A stretch of DNA of 64,000 bases from Aurantiochytrium sp. KH105 (GCA_003116975.1 BGKB01000188.1:1-64000); one strand, 5' to 3'. Counted from the stretch's first letter, positions 9,353 to 19,050 are shown. The notes: a model not told the origin generated them from the letters alone. Numbers and translations are program-made.

Positions 9353-12300
9353 ATGAGCGGGCCGCGCGTGGCGTACCAAGGGGAGCCTGGCGCGTACAGC
9401 GAGCAGGCGGCCTTGGAGCTGCTTGGATCGTCAATCCAGACGCAAGGTCTGACGTCCTTTGACGCCGTCTTCGAAGCCGTCTCAAAGGGAGATGCAGACT
9501 TTGCCGTGGTGCCCATCGAGAACTCGCTCGGCGGCAGTATCCATGCCAACTATGACTTGCAGCTTCGAAACAAGTTCTTCTCGGTGGCAGAGCACAACTT
9601 TCGTGTGAGACATTCACTCATGGTGCTTCCGGGAGTGACCATGGACCAGATCCGCAAGGTCATGAGCCACCCCCAGGCACTTGCACAGTGCGATGGCTTT
9701 CTGCGCAGTCACGGGCTCAAGGGCGAGTCGAGCTATGACACGGCGGGCAGCGCCAAGATCATTGCCACCGAGAACCTGCACGACTGCGCAGCGATCGCGT
9801 CGACGCTTGCTGCAGATCGCTACGGCTTGGAGCTGCTGGACTCCGGCATCGAGGATGACGAGGACAACTACACCCGTTTTCTGCTCTTATCCAAGCGTTG
9901 GCTTCCGCTGCCTCCGCGCCCGATGCACTCCGCCCCATCGTACCCTTGGAAAACCTCCCTCGTGTTCTCGCTCGTCAACTACCCGGGGGTGTTGGTGCGA
10001 GCGCTCTCCGCGTTCAGCTTTCGCGATATTAGTTTGACCAAGCTTGAGTCACGCCCGGACAAGCTCCGTCTGCAAGGACTCGAAGTCGTCGTTGAGGGCA
10101 AGGCTGACGAACAACTCATTCCTTCCGAGGACCGTGAGCTCCTGGAGCGTCTCCGATCCGCCGGAGCTGATGTGACCGGGCCTTCGGATGCTCACGCTAG
10201 CGGATCCGGGGCGACTGATGTCCAAGGTCTGGGTGGCGCAGTCGAGGGAGATGGAAAGTTTCAATTCATCTTTTATGTCGACTGCATTGGGTCACTGTCG
10301 GATGCCAAGGTTCAGAACGCGATTCGCCACGTCTCTGAGCTGGCGCGCTACCTTCGCGTGCTCGGTTCGTACCCCAAGGACGCCGTGCTGACCGACTATG
10401 TTGCAGAGGCTGTCGGCGTCCCTGCCGGCACGACCATGACTGCGCACCGGAGCGCGACGCCTCCTCTCCGTGAGGCAGCGGTCGGATCTTCGAGCTCTTC
10501 CGTTGTCTCGAACGCGAGCGCCTCAATGTCGGGTGCCAACAAGCGACTCAAGATTGGTATTCTTGGGTTTGGCAATTTTGGCCAGTTTCTCGCCAAAACC
10601 TTTGCGCGTCATCACTCTGTATTCGGATGCTCGCGCGCCGACTACTCTGCCGAGGCCAAGGAGATTGGCGCCACGTACTGTACTTCGGTAGAAGACATGT
10701 TCCGCGCCGCGCAAGGTCTTGACTGCTTGGTCATTTCCGTCTCAATCCTTTCCTTTGAAAAAGTTGTGCGACTCATCCCGAGCCACCTACTCAAGGGCGT
10801 CCTCGTTGTGGACGTGCTGTCGGTCAAGACCCTACCCAAAAATGTCTTGCAGGTCTTGCTTCCCGAGGACGCTGATATTCTGTGCACGCACCCGATGTTC
10901 GGCCCCGAATCGGGCAAGTACTCGTGGCGCGGCTTGCCTCTCGTGTACGAAAAGGTGCGCGTAAACGGCAGCACCTCTCGTGGCCTGGTGCAGGCGGATC
11001 GCCGGTGTGAGATTTTCTTGGACATCTTTCGCCGCGCCGGGTGCCGGATGGTCGACATGTCATGCGAGATGCACGACGAGGCTGCTGCAGGAAGCCAATT
11101 CGTCACTCATTTTACAGGTCGTATGCTGGCAGAGTTGCAGCTCCGATCGACGCCGATCAATACCAAGGGTTTTGAGACCCTGCTCTCCTTGGTGGACAAC
11201 ACTTGCAAGGACTCATTCGATTTGTTCAGCGCGCTGTACAAGTGCAATCCGAACTCTTCGGCGCAGCTCGAGGGACTGGAGAACGCAATGCACCACATCA
11301 TGGACCAACTCCGCAACCAGCCCACGACGGAGGATGCTTCTGGTGCCGCTGCGAAAACGCGTCTCAGCCGCTTTGTGGGGCGCATTCAGCCATCCAAGAC
11401 CTCGGAGACGCACGCATTGGCACTCGAGCTTCAGCGTCAGGGGCGCGACATCGTCACGACGCTTACCGTGGGCGAGCCCGACTTTGACCCGCCGCAGCCC
11501 GTCCTCGACGCCGTTGTTGAGGCCGCAAAGACGGGCAAAACGCGCTACACTCCGGTTGGGGGCTGGTATGAGCTCAAGGAGGCCATCTGCAACGACTATG
11601 CTCGACGCAAGGGCGTGCAATACGAAGCAGGCAAGCACGTGCTCATCACGCATGGCGGAAAGCAGGCTCTCTTTTGTGCCATCATGGGTCTTTGTGACGC
11701 CGGCGACGAGGTGGTTGTGCCTGCGCCTTACTGGGTGTCGTACCCCGAGATTGTCCGTCTTAGCGGGGCCAAGCCCATCATTGTTGATCGTCAGCCGTCC
11801 AAGGACTACATTCTATCGCCCGAGGAACTTCGGGCGGCTCTCTCACCGCGGACGCGCATCCTCATTCTCTGCAACCCATGCAACCCAACGGGGTGCACGT
11901 ACACGGAAGCGGAGCTCGAAGGTCTTGCCGCCGTTCTTCGCGAGCCCCAGTTTCGCCACGTGCTCGTGCTCAGCGATGAGATTTATGAACGGCTCACGTA
12001 CGACGGTCTGGAGCACAAATCGTTTGCCTCGATCCCCGGCATGTTCGAGCGCACCATGATCGTCAATGGTTTTTCCAAGGGCTATGCCATGACTGGCTTT
12101 CGTCTGGCGTACCTGGCATCCCCGGACGAGCGCATCATGTCGGCTGCGCTCAAGCTGCAGTCGCAGCTTAACTCCTGCGCATCGTCAATTTCTCAATTTG
12201 CGGGCATTGCTGCACTCACTCAGGTCCCTGATGAGATGCTTGTGCCTCTGTATGATCAGCTCCGTGTTAAGCGCGATAGCATCGTCTCGGCGCTCCGTGA

Positions 12301-12592
12301 CATCCCGCATGTCGTCTGCCCTGTTCCGCGTGGTGCTTTCTATGTTTTCCCGGACGTGTCTTACTACCTGTCCAAGGGCTTCAAGTCCAAGAGCGGTCGT
12401 ACCATCTCGTCTGCCACAGACTTGTGCAGCTACCTTATCCAAGACCATGGCCTCGCTCTGCCTCCGGGCGATGCCTTTGGCGCTGCCTATGGAGTTCGTT
12501 TTTCGTACGCAGCAGCACAGAGCGAGATCGACAAGGCGGTGACGCGCTTCAGGGCGGGTCTCGAGGAGCTTCTGGCAGAGCAGTCCCAGTAA
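9353..12592 (+). CDS. Trifunctional arogenate-pathway fusion: arogenate/prephenate dehydratase-ACT, arogenate dehydrogenase, prephenate-type aminotransferase
   Basis: 1,079 residues in one frame. Residues 4-190: dehydratase domain close to plant arogenate dehydratases (SHPQALAQC; catalytic T174-R175-F176). About 200-350: ACT regulatory domain with GVLV and the Phe-binding ESRP motif at 232-235. About 397-655: Rossmann GILGFGNFG and the plant arogenate dehydrogenase motifs HPMFGPESG, AAGSQF and STPINTKG. About 668-1079: class I aminotransferase of the Ib/prephenate type with NPCNPTG and PLP lysine K909 in FSKGYAMTGF. Together these could turn prephenate into arogenate and then Phe and Tyr, with Phe feedback through the ACT domain. 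Start chosen at 9353 because the dehydratase fold begins there and the 83 upstream codons are repeats. Substrate choice (arogenate versus prephenate) is inferred. Confidence 0.92.
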   Translation: MSGPRVAYQGEPGAYSEQAALELLGSSIQTQGLTSFDAVFEAVSKGDADFAVVPIENSLGGSIHANYDLQLRNKFFSVAEHNFRVRHSLMVLPGVTMDQIRKVMSHPQALAQCDGFLRSHGLKGESSYDTAGSAKIIATENLHDCAAIASTLAADRYGLELLDSGIEDDEDNYTRFLLLSKRWLPLPPRPMHSAPSYPWKTSLVFSLVNYPGVLVRALSAFSFRDISLTKLESRPDKLRLQGLEVVVEGKADEQLIPSEDRELLERLRSAGADVTGPSDAHASGSGATDVQGLGGAVEGDGKFQFIFYVDCIGSLSDAKVQNAIRHVSELARYLRVLGSYPKDAVLTDYVAEAVGVPAGTTMTAHRSATPPLREAAVGSSSSSVVSNASASMSGANKRLKIGILGFGNFGQFLAKTFARHHSVFGCSRADYSAEAKEIGATYCTSVEDMFRAAQGLDCLVISVSILSFEKVVRLIPSHLLKGVLVVDVLSVKTLPKNVLQVLLPEDADILCTHPMFGPESGKYSWRGLPLVYEKVRVNGSTSRGLVQADRRCEIFLDIFRRAGCRMVDMSCEMHDEAAAGSQFVTHFTGRMLAELQLRSTPINTKGFETLLSLVDNTCKDSFDLFSALYKCNPNSSAQLEGLENAMHHIMDQLRNQPTTEDASGAAAKTRLSRFVGRIQPSKTSETHALALELQRQGRDIVTTLTVGEPDFDPPQPVLDAVVEAAKTGKTRYTPVGGWYELKEAICNDYARRKGVQYEAGKHVLITHGGKQALFCAIMGLCDAGDEVVVPAPYWVSYPEIVRLSGAKPIIVDRQPSKDYILSPEELRAALSPRTRILILCNPCNPTGCTYTEAELEGLAAVLREPQFRHVLVLSDEIYERLTYDGLEHKSFASIPGMFERTMIVNGFSKGYAMTGFRLAYLASPDERIMSAALKLQSQLNSCASSISQFAGIAALTQVPDEMLVPLYDQLRVKRDSIVSALRDIPHVVCPVPRGAFYVFPDVSYYLSKGFKSKSGRTISSATDLCSYLIQDHGLALPPGDAFGAAYGVRFSYAAAQSEIDKAVTRFRAGLEELLAEQSQ

Positions 12593-12807
12593 AATGTGAC
12601 AAGTGTCCATTTTCCTTGCTTGAGGGTGTCTATCGCTCACTCATATGCATGCGCATGCATCTTTTGGCCAAGAACTCTTATTTTCAATATCATTTCTCCA
12701 ATTTTAGTATTCCAGAGTTTGTAAAGCAGTTTGGCGCGTGAGGAGAAAGAGCGAAACAGGTTGACTCGCTGAAAAACCAAAAACAAAAGGTAAGAATATA
12801 CAAGGGT

Positions 12808-13473
12808 TCACAAAAAGGGCTCGTTAAATGTGGCGTAGAGTCTTCGTAATTTTTTGTCGCCGATGCCTTGACAGAGGGACATCTCCTCCATGGATGCGCT
12901 CATAATGTTGCGCAAGGATCCAAAGTTCGTGGAGAGCACCTTGACATCGGTGCGGTTGACGGAGCGAATGACAGTAAGTGCATCCTCGAGTTTAGGCATG
13001 TAGCCAGATTCGACTCTCTCCTGGATGGCTTTGGGCGCTTTGCGCTCGTAAAGCTTAAAGGTCTCGAGGTAGCGCGCACATTCTTGCTGGCTCCAGCAGA
13101 GAATAACAGTGAACTCGTTTGCAGACGCCAGCGAGGTCAGCATCATCAAAGGGGTCTGGCAGTTCTGAATGTCGACCACGCAAAAGACAAGGCGCAACTT
13201 GAAGTCGCGCTTGAGCTCAGAGATGCGTGAATACAAATAGTCAGGATGCAACAGATGGTATCGCATGCTCAGGTACAAGGCGCACGTGGACTCTCCCAGG
13301 ATAAAGTCTGGAGTCATGTCGACAAACTTCCACGGCACGTTTTCAATCAGATCCAGCACCGGATTCTTCTTTTGTCGCAGCCCCACCAGGATGGACGCCG
13401 AGGCCGCACCCGAGGTCGAAGCGGTCCCAGCTGCTGACGGCCCAGCGGCTGCAGAGCTCGTGGAGGCCGCCAT
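12808..13473 (-). CDS. ERCC1: DNA excision repair protein ERCC1 / Rad10
   Basis: 221 residues from ATG 13473. ERCC1 is the non-catalytic partner of XPF/Rad1 and positions the nuclease 5' of lesions in nucleotide excision repair and crosslink repair. After an Ala/Ser-rich N-terminus come the central-domain motifs NPVLDLIENVPW and DFILGESTCALYLSMRYH, then the tandem helix-hairpin-helix at the C-terminus (LCQGIGDKKLRRLYATF) that binds XPF. The protein ends just after the HhH, as in the family. The frame stays open upstream to 14460, but only through repeat-rich sequence overlapping the divergent transporter gene, so that extension is rejected. It is convergent with the arogenate fusion gene, 215 bp away. 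Confidence 0.93.
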   Translation of the reverse strand: MAASTSSAAAGPSAAGTASTSGAASASILVGLRQKKNPVLDLIENVPWKFVDMTPDFILGESTCALYLSMRYHLLHPDYLYSRISELKRDFKLRLVFCVVDIQNCQTPLMMLTSLASANEFTVILCWSQQECARYLETFKLYERKAPKAIQERVESGYMPKLEDALTVIRSVNRTDVKVLSTNFGSLRNIMSASMEEMSLCQGIGDKKLRRLYATFNEPFL

Positions 13474-13861
13474 CTTGCTTGCTTGCCTGCTTGCCTGCTC
13501 GCTCGCTCGCTCTCCCGCTCGCTCTCGCACGGCCGCGCGAGCGTGGTACCGGCACTGCAGCACCGCGGGCTGGCCGACAGGAGCGCAGACCGGCCCGGGC
13601 TCGGCTTGTCTGGCTGGGCCTGTCGGAGGCTCTCGCTTCTTTCTCTGCCCCGCGACCGGCGAATCACAGCCCCTCGGGCCCGTCGCCTGCCTGGCCGGCC
13701 CACTCGGAGAATGAATGCCACGAGAGGGAACCTCGAGTGGCCCTGGAAGGCTAACTTGGCTCGTAGCTTGGTCGGTCGAGGAAAGAGAGTCTTGCTGGTC
13801 TCGCTCCAAGTCGGTCTGGTCTAGCTCGCTCCTGTCTCTTCTCTCCGGCGCGTCAACTCGA

Positions 13862-13895
<34 letters not shown>

Positions 13896-13959
13896 CGAGG
13901 GAGGCCAGCCGCGCCGCGCCGCGCCGGCCGCACGGAGGAGACAGTCTCCGAACAGGCGC
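13474..13959. other. Divergent promoter region between ERCC1 and the SLC35-like transporter
   Basis: Shared upstream region of two divergent genes. It holds CTTGCTTG, CTCGCTCG and a perfect AGGC tandem run at 13862-13894. No TATA box is evident. Confidence 0.5.
13862..13894 (+). repeat. (AGGC)n tetranucleotide repeat in a divergent promoter
   Basis: About eight perfect AGGC units, the cleanest of the 4-bp tracts found near gene starts in this window. Confidence 0.95.
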
Positions 13960-15642
13960 TTGGAGAGGCGCGCACGCGCTGGCGGGGGCCGAGGGGGCGA
14001 CGCCGGCGGCATGCGGGGCGTTGCGGCCTCGCTGCGCGCGGCGGCGAGGCGCTGGGACGCGACGTGGCGCGGGACGGCGTCTGCTGCCGGGCCGAGCTTG
14101 GACCAAGGCAACGGGCACCTTGGTCTTTCGAAAGCCGGGGGCCGCGGTGGCAGCGGCGGCGGCGACCTCGAACGGCACGCGGAGACCAGGCAGCAAGCAC
14201 AGCAAAAGCAGAGCCCAGGGCATGAACGGCCAGATGTCAAAGCGGATGCGGCGGGGCAAAGATGGGCCTTTTGGGTGCTCGCCACGCAAATCGTCGGGCT
14301 CTACTTGCTGCAGGCCATCTTCGCAGAAGACATTAGCCTGACTATGAACAGCGCGAACGTGAACGTGAGCTGGTTCATGAGCCTGCTTAATACGGGCAGC
14401 CAGCTTTTGCTGGCGAGCATCTCGCTTTCGCAGCAGCAGCAACAGCGATTTGGCGCGCACGCCGCCGGACCAAGATCAAAAGGCGCGTTTCGAGGCGCAA
14501 GTCTGTTGCAGCGATACCGCTGGGAGTACTTTGCGTGCAGCCTGACTGCGGTGCTCTTCCAGGTGTGCAACAATCATGCAACATTTTATGTCGCCTTTAA
14601 CACAGTCCAGCTCTTCAAGGCTTCGAAAATCGCCTTTGTCATGGCAGGTAGCACGTTGTTACTCCGTCGCAGGTACTCGCTGCGCGCGGTCATTTATTGC
14701 ATGTTGCTCGTCGTGGGCCTGTACATATTGTCTCAGGCGGACCTCCGCCACGACGCTGGCGATGAAAGCGACAGTAGTGATAGCAGCGGCAGCAGCGCAA
14801 GCTTAATGAAAGACGTTGCCAGTGGTGGGGGAGCTGTCGCTCCACTTCCGGAAACCTTGCCATCAAAGGCGCGCACTTTGGGGAAACCAGGATCCGTCGC
14901 AGGAAGGCTCTGGGGGTTTTCTGTCATGTTCGTTGCGATGGTATGCATTGGGGCGCACGCCATCGTGCAAGAGGCTGTTCTGCAGGGCAAGGCGTTGAAT
15001 AGTCCTGGAGGCGTGCATGTGCGCAAGCTTTTGAAAGGACTTGGCAAGACGGTTTTAAAAGTCTTGCGCTGTCCAATGCGCATCCACGAGACAAGTGCTG
15101 CTTCCTTGCTGCCGCAAGAGCGAAGCCGGGAGCATGGTGCGGAAGACGCTGCCCTTCGCGCGCGCGACGAGCTCATTATCTTCACCAATGGTATAACGCT
15201 TGGAATTCTGGGAATTGGGGTCATTGCAAGTGGCGATCTACGCAAGGGGTTGACCTTTTTTGCGCATGCACCGCGACGTCTGCTCTTGGAGGAGGTCTTT
15301 ATTCTTTTGATCACATCGGTGGGGCAACGCTGCGTACTGCGCATGGCTCAGTCGTTTGGATCGACGAGTGCCACAATTGTCGTCACGGTGCGCAAGTGCA
15401 TTACGTTTGCAATAAGCGTGCTTGTTTTTCCGAAACCGTTCACGTCGGCCCATGGAGCGGCGCTTGCACTCATCACCGTCTCTGCATGTTGCCTGCAGCT
15501 CCGTCTATTGCACGATGAGGCGCAAGCGAAGGTTCGAGCAAGTAGCAAGAAGACGTTGAATTCTGCGCCATTGGACTCGAGGGTTCTATCGGAGCAGGAG
15601 AAGAGAGTGAATATCCGAGCCTCGAGGGCTTTTGCAGTCTAA
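13960..15642 (+). CDS. SLC35B/UAA-type nucleotide-sugar (or PAPS) transporter
   Basis: 560 residues from the first ATG; the ATG at 14011 (543 residues) is equally possible because the first about 90 residues are Gly/Arg-rich. Hydrophobic segments alternate with loops: WAFWVLATQIVGLYLL, YFACSLTAVLFQVC, AVIYCMLLVVGLYIL, FSVMFVAMVCIGAHAIV, FTNGITLGILGIGVIA, VFILLITSVGQRCVL, CITFAISVLVFP and AALALITVSACCLQL. The order, the LFKASKIAFVMAGS segment and the C-terminal TIVVTVRKCITFAISVLVF signature match the UAA/SLC35B family, Golgi/ER antiporters for UDP-sugars or PAPS. It has two long hydrophilic insertions, one Ser/Asp-rich, that are unusual for the family. Substrate cannot be told from sequence. 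Confidence 0.8.
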   Translation: MERRARAGGGRGGDAGGMRGVAASLRAAARRWDATWRGTASAAGPSLDQGNGHLGLSKAGGRGGSGGGDLERHAETRQQAQQKQSPGHERPDVKADAAGQRWAFWVLATQIVGLYLLQAIFAEDISLTMNSANVNVSWFMSLLNTGSQLLLASISLSQQQQQRFGAHAAGPRSKGAFRGASLLQRYRWEYFACSLTAVLFQVCNNHATFYVAFNTVQLFKASKIAFVMAGSTLLLRRRYSLRAVIYCMLLVVGLYILSQADLRHDAGDESDSSDSSGSSASLMKDVASGGGAVAPLPETLPSKARTLGKPGSVAGRLWGFSVMFVAMVCIGAHAIVQEAVLQGKALNSPGGVHVRKLLKGLGKTVLKVLRCPMRIHETSAASLLPQERSREHGAEDAALRARDELIIFTNGITLGILGIGVIASGDLRKGLTFFAHAPRRLLLEEVFILLITSVGQRCVLRMAQSFGSTSATIVVTVRKCITFAISVLVFPKPFTSAHGAALALITVSACCLQLRLLHDEAQAKVRASSKKTLNSAPLDSRVLSEQEKRVNIRASRAFAV

Positions 15643-16170
15643 GTTTCCTGAGCTTCGCTCTCTGCACACGAACCGACGCTGGCGCATGTTGGTTAGAAGT
15701 TCCTTCTTCTCGCCCACATCGCAGGTTAGCTTTCTTACAGTACTTATCTGCTGCAGGTTGCTCTTGGAAAAGGTGCGGAATATGGACGCTTGGCATTGTT
15801 GGGTGCCGTTTTTTTTGTTCCCTCGTTCCCACTGACGGTATTGCTAATGTACATGCAGACTCTGCCATAGAATCGTAAATCATGGAATGATTGAAAATTA
15901 AAGTCAAATCTGTGTCTATGTAAAGAAATGGCGGGAAACCAGCGAGACGCAATTTCGACAAGAAGAGTCTCTGAAAATCGACAATTCTTTCGCTCCATCT
16001 TGTGGCGTTGCTCCCGCCCAACGGCATCAACATTAACATTAACAATGACGAGCAGCAAAGAAAAGGACCAGTGACTTTCGAACGAACTAGATGCTTCTTG
16101 GTCGGTCCCGTTGTCTGCACTCCAAGAAGTGATTCGATTCTTGTGGGGAATTCGCCATTCGATGGATGAA
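15643..16170. other. Convergent 3' intergenic region
   Basis: Lies between the 3' ends of the transporter and the halohydrin-dehalogenase-like gene. No coding signal on either strand; short frames that overlap its ends are shadows of those genes. Confidence 0.5.
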
Positions 16171-16911
16171 TCAAGCCCATCCACCTGCAAAAGGCATAAT
16201 TTGGCCCGTAATGTAGTCGGCCTTGGATGAAGCTAAAAAGGCGATAAGGTCGGCAGGCTCGTGCGGCTTGGCAAGCCGCCCAAGCGGGATTGGTTTTGTG
16301 ATCTTTGCAAGAATCTCCGGATCGTCTCGGAGCCGTTTGGGAAAGTACGTTTCGCTTTCGACAAAGTTGGGACAAACCGCGTTGACGCAAATATTGTCAG
16401 GACCAACTTCTTTTGCGAGAGTAAGAGCCATGGCGTTGGTGGCGCCGCGGGCAATGGCATACGATGCGTAGTTGGGCAGTCCATGAAAGGGGGTGGCACT
16501 CGTGACGAAGATGATTTTGCCGCGCTTGCGTTCGCGCATGGCGGGGAGCAGCTTGGCGGTGAGTTCAAAGGGAAAGACGGTGAGCGCGTCGAGGGTCTGA
16601 ACAAACTCCTCGCGCGGGATATCGTGGAACTTGCGCCGTACGGCGGGGTACGCGGTGTTGTTCACGAGGATGTCCACGTCGAATTGGACAGCTTCTGCAA
16701 TCTTGCCAACGTCCTGGTGCGAGATGAACTCAAGTCTGTCTTCGCTTACGTCGAGGCCGTCCACAAAGGCGCTGCGCTCGCCCTCGTCGGCGAACCTGGC
16801 ATCCTGGCAGAAGAGCTTGCTCGCCGGCAGGCTCTGCAGCAAGGCGCTCGTGGTAGCCTTGCCAAGAAACTCGGTGGCATGCGTGACGAGTACGCGCGCT
16901 GGCGCCGGCAT
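16171..16911 (-). CDS. Halohydrin dehalogenase-like SDR-fold protein
   Basis: 246 residues from ATG 16911, the usual size of halohydrin dehalogenases. Those enzymes use the short-chain dehydrogenase fold without NAD(P): they turn halohydrins into epoxides and open epoxides with anions such as halide, azide or nitrite. Both diagnostic signatures are exact. The T-x4-F-x-G nucleophile-site motif (T10, F15, G17) replaces the Gly-rich cofactor motif. The triad S-x12-Y-x3-R (S138, Y151, R155) has Arg where dehydrogenases have Lys. The segment IIFVTSATPF and the C-terminal DYITGQ...AGGWA also resemble the bacterial enzymes. A frame extends upstream to 17025, but only through GGCT repeats coding for Gln-Pro-Ala-Ser. 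Enzyme activity is inferred; a non-catalytic or reductase role is not excluded. Confidence 0.82.
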   Translation of the reverse strand: MPAPARVLVTHATEFLGKATTSALLQSLPASKLFCQDARFADEGERSAFVDGLDVSEDRLEFISHQDVGKIAEAVQFDVDILVNNTAYPAVRRKFHDIPREEFVQTLDALTVFPFELTAKLLPAMRERKRGKIIFVTSATPFHGLPNYASYAIARGATNAMALTLAKEVGPDNICVNAVCPNFVESETYFPKRLRDDPEILAKITKPIPLGRLAKPHEPADLIAFLASSKADYITGQIMPFAGGWA

Positions 16912-16931
16912 GGCGGCGGTGTGTTGAGCAG

Positions 16932-16932
16932 C

Positions 16933-16970
<38 letters not shown>
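16932..16970 (-). repeat. (GGCT)n tetranucleotide repeat just upstream of the dehalogenase-like start
   Basis: Nine near-perfect GGCT units on the plus strand, ending about 20 bp upstream of the ATG of the minus-strand gene. Read through in the gene's frame they would encode Gln-Pro-Ala-Ser repeats. Confidence 0.9.
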
Positions 16971-17287
16971 GCGGCTGGAGCGAGGGCTGGCTCGCCGGGT
17001 GGCCTTCGACTGGCAGAGAGGCCAACGTGAAGATGGATAGTTACAGATAGATAGCACTCGACGAGGAGCCCGGCGACGTCGACGTCGCGCGGGGGCGAGG
17101 GGCGGACGCACACACCTCCCACAGCTCGCAGAGACTGTGGAGGCACCGGTGCAAATCCCGTTGGATTGGCAGCCGCCAGTGGTGGCCGCTGCCGCTGACA
17201 ATGGCAATGGCCACGGTGAAAATGAGGGCGGGCGAGGAGGGCGCGACTGGTAGCAGCAGCAGCAGCTGCTGCAGCTGCAGCTGCAGC

Positions 17288-17400
17288 AGACCGATCGATC
17301 GAGATCGATCGGTCTGTCAGTCGATCGATCGGGCGGTCTGTCAGTCGATCGGTCGATCTGTAGATCGATCGGTCGATCGACTGGTCTATCAGTCTGCACT
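17288..17400 (+). repeat. Imperfect CGAT/GGTCTGTCAG-type array
   Basis: Alternating CGATCGATCG and CGGTCTGTCAGT blocks repeat three to four times with small changes. The GATC blocks are self-complementary, so each could form a short hairpin. Confidence 0.75.
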
Positions 17401-18464
17401 GTCTGTAGCCAAATGGAATCATTCGGACAGTGCCAGGCGCAAAGAAGAAAGCCGAAGCAGTGTAGTATCTTGTGCCAGCGACCACAACACAAGCAAACAA
17501 TCCAGAGCCCCGGGCCGCTGCAGCTGCGGGCGTCCCAACCCCGATCGATCTATATCTATCCATCAGCGCAGCCTCATCACAAACAATCGCAACGAGAAGA
17601 CGCCCGCTGGCCGCTCTGCAGCTGACAGGGAGGAATGCGACCCAAGCAACTTGAAAGTTGTTCACCGTGCGCGCGAAGTCCGCGCAGTACTACTTTGCGA
17701 TCTTCATCACGAAAACGTAGAAGAATTTCCTCTGCAGATTCTGAGGCAATCAATGCCAGACCGGACCGCCAAGACACGGCCACCTTGCCAAGCATGCCGA
17801 GCATGTCAAGCATGCCAAGCATGCCAAGCACGCAACGCATCTTGTACTGGCGTCCGTCACGCGTAGACCCGGTCACTCGGACCGACAGCTGCAGCGCTCG
17901 ATCGTCTCGACGTTAGCAGCAGCTCCAAAGCAAGCCAGTCTCCGCTATCATGGTCACGCGCTCAGCCAGTGCAGCTGGCAGCTACCACCACTGGCAGCGG
18001 GCTCTGACGTCGCTCCGTGCGGCTGCGGCGAGGCTACGTGCGATCCTGCCGACGGCAAGATTAGATATAGATATAGATCGTCGACCACGACGACTCGGAT
18101 CCGAGCCTCTCGCCCCTCTCCCTCCCTCTCTCTGTCTCTCGTCCTCTCTGCGCACTGGCACGTTTCCGTCGCTGTCGCGGGCCCAACGGGCGGTACGGGA
18201 CGGCACGGCACGGCACGCGACGCGACGCGAGGCGACGCGACGCGACGCGAACAGCCGCGACAGCCGCGACGTGATCGAACCGAGGCTGCGGAGCCGCTCT
18301 CTCTTGCGCCGCTCTCTGCACTCTTGCCCTCTGCGCTCTGCGCATTCCGCGCCGGCCGCCGTCTTTGGGTGACAGCGCGCTCAGCGTCGCGCGCAGAGCG
18401 TCGCGCCGCAGTGGCCGCGTGTGCGGGCGCTGTGCAGAGAGAGAGCGCCGTGCTGTGCAGCTTG

Positions 18465-18552
18465 CTGGGCTGGCTGGGCTTTGCTGGGCTGGCTGGGCTT
18501 TGCTGGGCCGGGTTTTGCCTGGTTGCTGGCTGGGCTGGGCTGGGCTGCGTGC
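18465..18552 (+). repeat. GGGCTGGCTGGGCTTTGCT tandem repeat
   Basis: A 19-bp unit is repeated twice and followed by shortened GGGCTGGGCTGGGCT copies, in non-coding sequence. Confidence 0.75.
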
Positions 18553-19042
18553 CACCCCCGCCTCGGCAGCGGCCAGTGGCGGGTCTCGGTCGAGCGCTGC
18601 TTTGAGCCGAGGCTCTGCGGCGCGAGTGCGACTTGCCTCGTTGTGCTGGTTGTGTGGCTGACGACGGAGACATTTCCCCTGGCTGGCTGCTGGCTGCACT
18701 GGCCGCCGTTAGGTCTCACTGTCAGACTCTGACTCCCGACTCTGTCTGACTGTTACTTTCCTCCACCATGATGGCCAGGAGCACTCAACAGCAACTGGCT
18801 GCTCTGCCTTGCATCGTAGACCGGAGAAGCTGGCGAGGAAGCCCGACGGCCGGTTTGAGCGCAATGGCAAGTGCAGCGAGGTGATTGGCCATGGTGGCCG
18901 GTCAATCAATCGCCAATCGGCCAATCAAATCAATCAACCAGTCAATCAAACCAATCATTCACAGTCAATCAATCCATCAATCATCAATTCCAACATCACT
19001 CACTCTCTGGCCAACTTCTAGCAGTTTGGGCTAGCAAGGCGG

Positions 19043-19050
19043 TATAAATA
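19043..19050 (+). promoter_or_regulatory. TATA-box candidate
   Basis: TATAAATA in a GC-rich setting, on the same strand as the BNIP3-like gene but about 1.4 kb upstream of its ATG. If real it implies a very long 5' leader or a leader intron. No gene starts closer. Confidence 0.4.

Noticed and set aside
13474-14460. N-terminal extension of ERCC1
   Set aside because: Low-complexity, overlaps the divergent transporter gene; family proteins begin near the ATG at 13473.
16730-17665. 311-codon minus-strand frame
   Set aside because: Overlaps the dehalogenase-like start in another frame and reads through GATC and CAG repeats.
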